Positions 1 to 5,974 of a stretch of DNA of 5,974 nt are shown piece by piece. How positions within the stretch are numbered: position 1 is the stretch's first letter; the number at the start of each line of letters is the position of its first letter. The notes under the pieces were generated by a model, which searched no databases, had not been told where the DNA came from, and worked only from the letters and a program-made list of their open reading frames with translations. The DNA is from Pseudomonadota bacterium (GTDB lineage: Bacteria > Pseudomonadota > Gammaproteobacteria > Burkholderiales > Burkholderiaceae_C): positions 1-5,974 of the forward strand of contig JAFECV010000150.1 in assembly GCA_018241985.1 (NCBI GenBank), read 5' to 3'. The translations under genes and the position numbers were made by a program.

Positions 1-3000
1 CGAGTTCCTCCACGCGGCCGTCCGCGCGCAGCACGCGGTTGCTGCCCACCGCGCCCGGCTCACCGCCGGCGATGCCGAACGCCGGATGCACGCGGCCGTT
101 CGACAGGATGCTGGCGGTCATCGCTTCGAGGAACTGCACCCGGCGCACGCCGCCGTCGCCGCCGCGCCAGCGCCCCGCGCCGCCCGAGCCTTCTCGAATC
201 TCGTAGCCGAGCAAGCGCACCGGAAAGCGCATCTCCAGCACCTCGGGATCGGTCAGGCGCGAATTCGTCATGTGGGTCTGGACCACGCCGGTGCCGTCGA
301 AGCCGCCGACCAGCGCGCCGCGCGCGTCGAACTCGCCGCCGGCGCCGCTGCCGCCGGCCACGGTCTCGTAGTACTGGTGGCGCACGTTGCCGAACGTGAA
401 GTTGTTCATCGTCGGCTGGCCGCTCGCCATCGCGCCGAGCGCGCCGTAGAGCGCGTTCGCGATGCAGGTCGAAGTCTCGACGTTGCCGGCGACGACCGAG
501 GCTGGCGGATCGGGGTTCAGCATCGACCCCGGCGGAATGATGACCTCGAGCGGCTTCAGGCAGCCGGCGTTCAGCGGAATGTCGTCGTCGACCAGCGTGC
601 GGAACACGTACAGAACCGCCGCCATGCAGACCGCCGTCGGCGCGTTGAAGTTGTTCGGCTGCTGGGCCGACGTGCCGGTGAAGTCGATTCTGGCGCTGCG
701 CCGCGCCGCATCGACCCGGATCGCGACGCGGATCTGCGCCCCGTTGTCGAGCGGCAGCGTGAACTCACCATTCTTCAGCCGTGTGATCACGCGGCGCACC
801 GACTCCTCGGCGTTGTCCTGCACATGGCGCATGTACGCGTGCACCACGGCCAGGCCATATTGCGCGACCATGCGGTGCAGCTCCTGCACGCCTTTCTCGT
901 TCGCCGCGATCTGTGCCTTCAGATCGGCCAGGTTCTGCTGCGGGTTGCGGCAGGGGTGCGGGCCGCTCTGGAACAGCGCCAGGATTTCGCGCTCGCGCAG
1001 CACGCCGCGCTCGACCAACTTGAAGTTGTCGATCTGCACGCCCTCTTCCTCGACGCGGGTCGAGAACGGCGGCATCGACCCCGGCGTGACGCCGCCGACG
1101 TCGGCATGGTGGCCGCGCGAGCCGACGTAGAAGATCGGCTGCGGAGCCTGCGCCGCCTGCTCCCCTTCGGTCTGCGGATACACCGGCGTGATCACCGTGA
1201 TGTCCGGCAGGTGCGTGCCGCCGTGGTACGGGTCGTTCAGCACGTAGACGTCGCCCGGCCGCATGCTGCCGCGATTGCGCGCGATCACGGTCTTGATGCT
1301 CTCGCCCATGCTCCCCAGGTGCACCGGCATGTGCGGCGCGTTCGCGATCAGGTTGCCGTCGGCGTCGAACAGCGCGCAGCTGAAATCCAGCCGCTCCTTG
1401 ATGTTGACCGAGACCGCGGTGTTCTGCAGCTGCAGCCCCATCTGCTCGGCGATGTTCATGAACAGGTTGTTGAAGACTTCCAGCAGCACCGGATCGACCG
1501 AGGTGCCGGCCGCATGACGTGCGGGACGCGCCAGCGCGCGCTCGAGCACCAGATGGTCGTACGCGGTGAGCCGCGCCTGCCAGCCGGGCTCGACGATCGT
1601 GGTCGCGTTCTGCTCGGCGACGATCGCCGGCCCCGCGATCCGGTCGCCGGGTCGCAGATCGCCGCGCACCAGCAGCGCCGCGTCGTGCCAGCCGGGCTCG
1701 CCGTCAGTACCCATCGTGTAGACCGGCACCGTGTCGCGGCGCGGCAGTTCGCGCTCGGGGTGCAGCGCCTGGCGCTGTTCGGTCGGCGCGTCGCCGGCCA
1801 GCACCGCCTCGACCGACACCGCCTCGACCACCAGCGCGCGCCCCGGCATCAGGAACGAGAAGCGCTGACTGTACGCGGATTCGAACGCAGCAAACATGGC
1901 TGCCACATCGCCGAACGGCACGACCAGCGCGGTGTCGGTGCCCTGGTAGCGCAGGTGCACGCGGCGATGCACCGTGATCGCGCCCGAACCAGCCCGCTGC
2001 TGCGCGAGGTCGCCCTCGGCTTGTGCAGCAAGCGCATCGAGCGCCGCCGCGACCTCGGGCAGTGCTGCGTCGTCGAACAGGCGCTCGATCGAGCGCTCGC
2101 GCATCAGGCTCTGGTCGGCGAGGCCCATGCCATAGGCCGACAGCACGCCGGCCAGCGGATGCACGAACACCCGCTCCATGCCGAGCGCGTCGGCGACCAG
2201 GCAGGCATGCTGGCCGCCGGCGCCGCCGAAGCAGTGCAGCGTGTAGCGCGTCACGTCGTAGCCGCGCGCGACCGAGATCTTCTTGATCGCGTTCGCCATC
2301 TGCTGCACCGCGATCCGGATGAAGCCGTGCGCGACCTGTTCCGCGCCGCGCCCGGTCTGCGCGGCAAGCTGCGCGAACTTCTCGTGCACCACCGTCGCAT
2401 CGAGCGGCTGATTGGCGCCAAGCCCGAACAGCCGCGGAAAGAACGCCGGCTGGATCTTGCCGACCATCAGGTTCGCGTCGGTCACGGTCAACGGGCCGCC
2501 GCGCCGGTAGCAGGCCGGGCCCGGATCCGCGCCGGCGCTCTCGGGCCCGACGCGAAAGCGCGCGCCGTCGAACGCCAGGATCGAGCCGCCGCCGGCCGCC
2601 ACCGTGTGGATGCTCATCATCGGCGCGCGCATGCGCACGCCGGCCACGCGCGTCTCGAACTCGCGCTCGAACGCGCCGGCGTAGTGGCTGACGTCGGTGC
2701 TGGTGCCGCCCATGTCGAAGCCGATCACCCGCACCGCGCCGCCGGGCTCGGCCGCGCGCTCGCCCACCGCGAGCTCGGCCGCGTCATGGCGAAACGCCAG
2801 CTCCGCGGTCCGTGCCATGCCGACGATGCCGCCGGCCGGCCCGCTCAGCACCGCGTCCTTGCCGCGGAACGCATGGGCCTCGGCGAGGCCGCCGGACGAC
2901 TGCATGAACAGCAGCCGCACGCCCGGCATCTCGGCCTCGACCTGCGCGACGTAGCGGCGCAGGATCGGCGACAGATAGGCATCGACCACCGTGGTGTCGC

Positions 3001-3016
3001 CGCGGCCGATCCAGAA
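1..3016 (-). pseudogene. 5-oxoprolinase (HyuA-HyuB fusion), 5'-truncated; C-terminus runs off the window
   Basis: The intact enzyme is a cytoplasmic protein that uses ATP to open 5-oxo-L-proline to L-glutamate. Translating the minus strand from 3010 downward gives about 1003 codons without a stop. Counting the Ile of I-G-R-G-D-T-T as residue 1, the HyuA-type half (about 1-490) contains VVDAYLSPILRRYV, the phosphate-binding-like DMGGTSTDV (about 99-107) and FGGAGGQHA (about 261-269). The HyuB-type half starts near [12 protein letters not shown] (about 506) and contains NDPYHGGTH (592-600) and GSRGHHADVGG (630-640). One polypeptide carrying A then B is the 5-oxoprolinase arrangement, not the two-gene hydantoinase one. 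The N-terminal Hydant_A_N domain, roughly the first 200-250 residues by family knowledge, is absent. An in-frame TGA lies at 3020-3022 and no start codon or ribosome site is near. The enzyme is therefore probably inactive, while the uninterrupted remainder suggests a recent break. The family assignment is strong; substrate specificity is inferred. Confidence 0.88.
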
Positions 3017-3023
3017 TTGTCAG
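3016..3023. other. Junction between broken 5-oxoprolinase and metal-efflux operon
   Basis: Recognisable oxoprolinase coding sequence stops between about 3010 and 3016 (the last minus-strand codons upstream of the I-G-R-G-D-T-T segment read CAA TTC TGG, preceded by TGA). Immediately to the right, on the plus strand, the sequence starts TGTCA (3018-3022). This is a common first pentamer of the termini of TniA/Tn402-type and some IS21-type elements. The matching opposite end and any target-site duplication would lie outside the window, so calling it a mobile-element end is inference. The breakpoint itself is supported by the sudden loss of a conserved family sequence. Confidence 0.5.
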
Positions 3024-3044
3024 CGGGGAGTAAGCGCGGGACTC

Positions 3045-3063
3045 ATTGGCTCGAGCCTATACT
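3045..3063 (+). promoter_or_regulatory. Putative promoter: palindrome followed by TATACT -10 box
   Basis: TATACT at 3058-3063 is a good sigma-70 -10 hexamer in otherwise very GC-rich DNA. No recognisable -35 hexamer lies 16-18 bp upstream (3034-3041 is only G/C-rich), as is often seen in activator-dependent promoters. A perfect 10-bp palindrome GGCTCGAGCC occupies 3048-3057. It extends to 3045-3060 with seven of eight pairs matching, so it touches the -10 box and could be an operator. Seven bases past the -10 box is 3070-3071, where the GTG of the first operon gene lies, so a transcript from here would be nearly leaderless. It does not match the E. coli CusR box or the CueR dyad as I know them. 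Confidence 0.4.
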
Positions 3064-3070
3064 ACGCGCC

Positions 3071-3436
3071 GTGCAGTTGCTCCGCCTGCTTGTCCTCGTG
3101 CTGCTGTCCCTAGCGCTGCCCACCGTGGGCCTGGCGTCGGCCGGTTTCATGGGCGAATGCCAGATGGCGGTGGCCGGCACCGGCATGACGGCCATGGCGA
3201 CGTCCGCGGAGCACTGCGATATGGAGCAGGCCAAGGCGAGCCAGCCGGACTCGTTCAAGGCCGGCAAAGCCTGCAAGCTCGGGCAGGATTGCAAGATCGG
3301 GACGACCTATCATCCCGCCGACTCGATCGAACAATTTCAACCCCTGCCGCTCGCCCGGTGGATATCTCCGCTTCCCTCTGAAGCGATGCTGTCTCACATC
3401 CCGGACGGGGTGTGGCGACCGCCCGCCGCACTCTGA
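3071..3436 (+). CDS. Small exported Cys/Met/His-containing protein heading a Cu/Ag efflux operon (CusD/SilD-like position)
   Basis: This 121-residue protein starts at GTG 3071, the first start codon that places a normal signal peptide at the N-terminus; no ATG lies upstream in frame after the promoter. Residues 1 to about 24 form a classical export signal: a single Arg, a run of Leu/Val (LLVLVLLSLALP), then GLASA before the probable cleavage site. The mature part has scattered soft-metal ligands: C30, M32, M39, M42, H48, C49, M51, C68 and C74, with K-A-C-K and D-C-K in the second cluster. It ends with PDGVWRPP, an ending I associate with small accessory proteins of beta-proteobacterial metal-efflux operons. 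Cupriavidus cusDCBAF and silDCBA operons have a small gene at this position, hence the comparison; the identity is not verified. It probably acts in the periplasm, perhaps in metal binding or sensing. No Shine-Dalgarno sequence is visible, so the start could differ by a few codons. Confidence 0.68.
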   Translation: MQLLRLLVLVLLSLALPTVGLASAGFMGECQMAVAGTGMTAMATSAEHCDMEQAKASQPDSFKAGKACKLGQDCKIGTTYHPADSIEQFQPLPLARWISPLPSEAMLSHIPDGVWRPPAAL

Positions 3437-3526
3437 CTTCTCTGACCGCATGACCCGCTGAGCGTTTCGCGCTCGCGGTTGCTTGGCGTGCGCTCGCGCA
3501 TGCCGTTCCGTCACGGAGTCAAGAAC
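3437..3526 (+). other. 90-bp gap between the small gene and the outer-membrane channel gene
   Basis: There is no convincing gene here. A small inverted repeat, GAGCG at 3460-3464 and CGCTC at 3470-3474, could form a 5-bp stem, but no T-tract follows, so it is not a convincing terminator. The octamer CGCTCGCG occurs at 3470-3477 and again at 3491-3498. The gap is short and holds no clear promoter, so the genes on both sides are probably co-transcribed. Confidence 0.4.
3515..3518 (+). promoter_or_regulatory. Ribosome binding site of the CusC-like gene
   Basis: GGAG sits 8 bases before ATG 3527. It favours that start over the in-frame TTG 3479 and ATG 3500 upstream, and over ATG 3533, which would be 14 bases away. 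The chosen start also puts the signal peptide at the extreme N-terminus. Confidence 0.7.
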
Positions 3527-4771
3527 ATGTCCATGCGTTGGATTTGCCGATCCCTGCCGCTTTGCCTGGCCGGGATGGCAGGCCTGGTTCAGGCCGCGCC
3601 CCTGACTTTCAATGAGGCGCTTCATCTCGCCGAGCAGCAGTCGCCGGCGCTTTTGGCGGATGCCGCGAACATCCGTTCCGCTCGCTCCGCCGCCATTCCG
3701 GCTGGGGCTTTACCCGACCCGAAACTGGTCGCGGGCGTCGACAACTATCCCGTCTCGGGCGACACCCGCTGGACCCTGGAACGGGATTCGATGACCATGC
3801 AGAAGATCGGCATCATGCAGGACGTGCCGAACAGCGCCAAGCGCAGCGCCCGAGTCGAAGTGGCCGACGCCCGGACGGTGCTGGCCCAAGCGCAGCGGCG
3901 CGTGTCGCTGCTCGACGTACGCCGGGGTACTGCGCTGGCTTGGCTGAATCGCTATTACCTGGAAAAGAAACTGTCGCTGTTCGACGATCTGAACGGGGAA
4001 AATCGTCTGCTCGCCGATACCGTACGTGCACAGATCGCCTCGGGCCGCAGCCAGCCGGCCGACGCGGTGATGGTCGAGCAGGATCAGGCCGAGCTTGCCG
4101 ATCGCCGCGACGACCTGACGCGCGACATCACCGCTGCCACCGCCACCCTGCGCCGTTACATTGGCGCGGATGCCGGCGAGCCGCTGGCCGGCGATGCGCC
4201 TCATTTTCCGGTTGACGCCGCGCTCTACCGCGCGCACCTGCATCACCATCCGGAACTGGAGGTCTTTGCTGCCAAAACGGGCGAAGCCGAGGCCGAATTG
4301 CACGCGGCCGAAGCGGAGAAGAAACCCGACTGGAGCGTTGAGCTGGACTATCAGCGGCGCGGCCCGCAGTTCGGCAACATGGTCTCGATCCAGTTCACGT
4401 TCGGGTTGCCGATTTTCACGGAAACCCGCCAGGATCCGATGATCGCGTCCAAGGTCGACGACCTGGAAAAAATCGACGCCGATCGCGACGCGACACTGCG
4501 CGAGCATCTGAACGAACTCGACAACAGCCTTGCGCAATACACATCGTTGACCAATCGGTTGGACCGCGTCAACCAAACCTGGCTGCCGCTCGCCCGCAAG
4601 CGCGTCGACTTGCTCACCGCCAGCTATCGCAACGGCAAGACGGATCTGAGCGCCGTGCTGGCGGCGCGCCGGGACTTGATCGACAGGCGCTTGAAGGCCG
4701 TCGACCTGGCAGGCCAGCGCGCCCAGGTAGCCGCACAACTTTATTTCAGCTATGGAGAGGCCGCGCAATGA
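3527..4771 (+). CDS. cusC: TolC-family outer-membrane channel of a Cu/Ag RND efflux system (CusC/CzcC-like)
   Basis: This 414-residue protein is the outer-membrane exit duct of a tripartite metal efflux pump; it receives substrate from the adaptor and RND pump and opens to the outside. The N-terminus (MSMRW, then a hydrophobic stretch ending VQA before APLTFNEAL) is a signal peptide cleaved near residue 23. The mature protein has the two outer-membrane-efflux repeats of the family: the first from LTFNEALHLAEQQSPALLA through long Ala/Arg/Gln-rich helices, the second opening near residue 235 at HHHPELEVF. Within the second repeat are a strand segment around FGNMVSIQFTFGLPIF and helices at LDRVNQTWLPLARKRVDLL. 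Length is normal for metal-type members. There is no lipobox, so unlike E. coli CusC it is apparently not a lipoprotein, resembling CzcC in this. Its stop overlaps the adaptor start (ATGA, 4768-4771), so the two are translationally coupled. The Cu/Ag assignment rests on the adjacent CusB-like gene; CzcC is the main alternative name. Confidence 0.85.
   Translation: MSMRWICRSLPLCLAGMAGLVQAAPLTFNEALHLAEQQSPALLADAANIRSARSAAIPAGALPDPKLVAGVDNYPVSGDTRWTLERDSMTMQKIGIMQDVPNSAKRSARVEVADARTVLAQAQRRVSLLDVRRGTALAWLNRYYLEKKLSLFDDLNGENRLLADTVRAQIASGRSQPADAVMVEQDQAELADRRDDLTRDITAATATLRRYIGADAGEPLAGDAPHFPVDAALYRAHLHHHPELEVFAAKTGEAEAELHAAEAEKKPDWSVELDYQRRGPQFGNMVSIQFTFGLPIFTETRQDPMIASKVDDLEKIDADRDATLREHLNELDNSLAQYTSLTNRLDRVNQTWLPLARKRVDLLTASYRNGKTDLSAVLAARRDLIDRRLKAVDLAGQRAQVAAQLYFSYGEAAQ
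4754..4760 (+). promoter_or_regulatory. Ribosome binding site of the CusB-like gene
   Basis: The purine-rich GGAGAGG lies inside the 3' end of the channel gene, 7 bases before ATG 4768. It supports that start and the four-base ATGA overlap with the upstream stop codon. Confidence 0.75.
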
Positions 4772-5974
4772 ACACGCGTCACATCAAGCTTGCCGCGCTG
4801 GTCGTGGCGGCCATCGGGGTGGGGGCCGGCGGTGGGTACTGGGCCGCGCAACGCCATTTGGGCCGTTCGGCCCCGGCGGCCGCCCCCGTTGCTGCGAACG
4901 AAGCCCCGGCTGCCAATACCGCTGGCCGCAAGGTGCTGTACTGGTACGACCCGATGATGCCGAACCAGCATTTCGACAAGCCCGGCAAATCGCCTTTCAT
5001 GGACATGCAGCTGGTGCCGAAATACGCGGACGAAGGCGGTGGCGCCGGCGGCGTGCGGATCGATCCGGACATGGCGCAGAACCTCGGCATCCGTTTGGCG
5101 AGTGTCCAGCGCGGCACCTTCGACGCGCCGATCGACGTGGTCGCCAACGTCTTGTTCAACGATCGCGATGTGGCGGTGGTGCAGGCCCGCAGCGGGGGAT
5201 TTGTCCAGCGCGTCTACGCCCGGGCGCCGGGCGACGTCATCGCGCGCGGCGCCCCACTGGCCGACCTGTTGGTGCCGGAATGGGGCGGCGCGCAAGGCGA
5301 GTTTCTCGCTGTTCTCAGAACCGGCGACAAAAGCCTGATCGACGCCGCACGTGAAAGACTCACGCTGCTAGGCATGCCGCCTGGCCTCATCGCCCGCGTC
5401 GAGCGCACCGGCACATCGCACGACACGTTCACGATCACCGCGCCGATCGGCGGCGTCATCCAGTCGCTCGATGTGCGCGAAGGCATGACCATTGCGGCGG
5501 GCATGACGCTGGCGAAGATCAACGGCCTCTCTACCGTCTGGCTCGAAGCGGCGGTACCCGAATCGCAGGGTGGCCTGGTGAGCGTTGGGCATCCTGCCGA
5601 AGCCCACTTGGCGGCGTACCCGGGCGAGACCTTCAAGGGCAAGGTGATTGCCGTCCTGCCCCAGACGGATACGGCCAGCCGAACCCTCAAGGTGCGAGTC
5701 GAGTTGCCCAATCGGGACGGGCGCCTGAAGCCCGGCATGTTTGCCCAGGTGCGGCTGCAAACCGGCAAGACCCAGCCGGTGCTGATGATCCCGACCGAAG
5801 CCGTGATTCGCACCGGCGTGCGCAACGTCGTGATCGTAGCCCAGAACGGCGGCCGCTATGCGCCGGTCGAGGTCAGACTGGGACAGGAAGCCGCCGGCAA
5901 GACGGCGATCCTCGCCGGCCTGTCGGAAGGACAGAAGGTCGTCGCCTCCGGTCAGTTCCTGATCGACTCCGAGG
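4768..5974 (+). CDS. cusB: CusB/SilB-family periplasmic adaptor of Cu(I)/Ag(I) RND efflux; 3' end beyond window
   Basis: The protein bridges the inner-membrane RND pump and the outer-membrane channel and hands metal to the pump. The 402 codons present have no stop. Residues about 7-27 form a membrane anchor or uncleaved signal, followed by an Ala/Pro linker (33-53). Residues 56-86 are the heavy-metal-binding segment, with YWYDPMMPN and KSPFMDMQLVPKYA. M63, M78 and M80 align with E. coli CusB M49, M64 and M66, the known Cu(I)/Ag(I) ligands. Next come a family-typical VRIDPDMAQNLGI (96-108), a first lipoyl half (about 137-167), a short helical region (about 170-216), a second lipoyl half from FTITAPIGGVIQSLDV (221 on), and a beta-barrel with VWLEAAVPES and GRLKPGMFAQV. 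The membrane-proximal end has ASGQFLIDSE, which matches the E. coli protein close to its C-terminus, so only a short tail is probably missing. A cusA/silA pump gene is expected next. SilB is the main alternative name. Confidence 0.92.
   Translation, partial: MNTRHIKLAALVVAAIGVGAGGGYWAAQRHLGRSAPAAAPVAANEAPAANTAGRKVLYWYDPMMPNQHFDKPGKSPFMDMQLVPKYADEGGGAGGVRIDPDMAQNLGIRLASVQRGTFDAPIDVVANVLFNDRDVAVVQARSGGFVQRVYARAPGDVIARGAPLADLLVPEWGGAQGEFLAVLRTGDKSLIDAARERLTLLGMPPGLIARVERTGTSHDTFTITAPIGGVIQSLDVREGMTIAAGMTLAKINGLSTVWLEAAVPESQGGLVSVGHPAEAHLAAYPGETFKGKVIAVLPQTDTASRTLKVRVELPNRDGRLKPGMFAQVRLQTGKTQPVLMIPTEAVIRTGVRNVVIVAQNGGRYAPVEVRLGQEAAGKTAILAGLSEGQKVVASGQFLIDSE

Noticed and set aside
3017..3022. TTGTCA as a half of a CusR-type box or as the -35 box of the operon promoter
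   Set aside because: The opposite TGACAA half is missing, and it lies 35 bp from the TATACT box, far too distant for a -35 element.
86..3070. Long plus-strand open frame antisense to the oxoprolinase as a real protein
   Set aside because: Its product is Arg/His/Ala/Asp-rich without family motifs, while the minus strand encodes an unmistakable conserved enzyme over the same bases.
3460..3474. Hairpin GAGCG/CGCTC as a transcription terminator
   Set aside because: The stem is only 5 bp and no T-run follows; termination here would also cut the operon.
3110..3625. 171-residue minus-strand open frame across the small gene and channel start
   Set aside because: It is antisense to two supported genes and their gap, has no ribosome site or domain that I can see, and shows antisense-type composition.
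3710..4768. 352-residue minus-strand open frame antisense to the channel gene
   Set aside because: It lies wholly under a well-supported TolC-family gene, has no recognisable domain and shows the usual composition of an antisense shadow.
5214..5825. Minus-strand open frames antisense to the adaptor gene
   Set aside because: They overlap the CusB-like coding sequence, whose frame carries all the conserved motifs.

Overview
The window is high-GC DNA with a strong G/C third-position bias. The gene families point to a beta-proteobacterium, most likely Burkholderiales (Burkholderia, Ralstonia, Cupriavidus or a relative). That placement is inferred from composition and protein resemblance only; no search was run.

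Layout. Positions 1 to about 3016 (minus strand) hold a large piece of an ATP-dependent 5-oxoprolinase, a HyuA-HyuB fusion protein. The frame reads without a stop for about 1003 codons and leaves the window at base 1, close to its C-terminal end. Its 5' part is missing: reading upstream on the minus strand, the recognisable protein begins at the I-G-R-G-D-T-T segment and an in-frame TGA lies only three codons before it (3020-3022). No N-terminal domain follows beyond that point. Positions 3023-3070 are a short promoter-like gap with a palindrome and a TATACT box. From 3071 to the right edge, on the plus strand, lies a copper/silver-type RND efflux operon: a small exported Cys/Met/His-containing protein of 121 residues (3071-3436, CusD/SilD-like by position), a 90-bp gap, a TolC/CusC-family outer-membrane channel (3527-4771), and a CusB/SilB-family periplasmic adaptor (4768 to beyond 5974). 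The last two overlap by the four bases ATGA. The inner-membrane pump gene cusA/silA is expected just beyond the right edge.

How it works together. The adaptor carries an N-terminal heavy-metal-binding segment whose three methionines match the known Cu(I)/Ag(I) ligands of E. coli CusB. With the outer-membrane channel and the expected CusA-type pump it would form a tripartite complex that expels monovalent copper or silver from the periplasm. The small exported protein is probably an accessory periplasmic factor.

The main point of interest is the junction near 3016-3022, where a metal-efflux operon abuts the broken end of a metabolic gene. This is what one edge of an inserted metal-resistance element, or a deletion or rearrangement scar, would look like. 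No transposase, tRNA, CRISPR array or integrase gene is visible. A plus-strand open frame of more than 3.3 kb runs antisense to the oxoprolinase and continues in frame into the small exported-protein gene; its upstream part is judged to be a codon-bias shadow.
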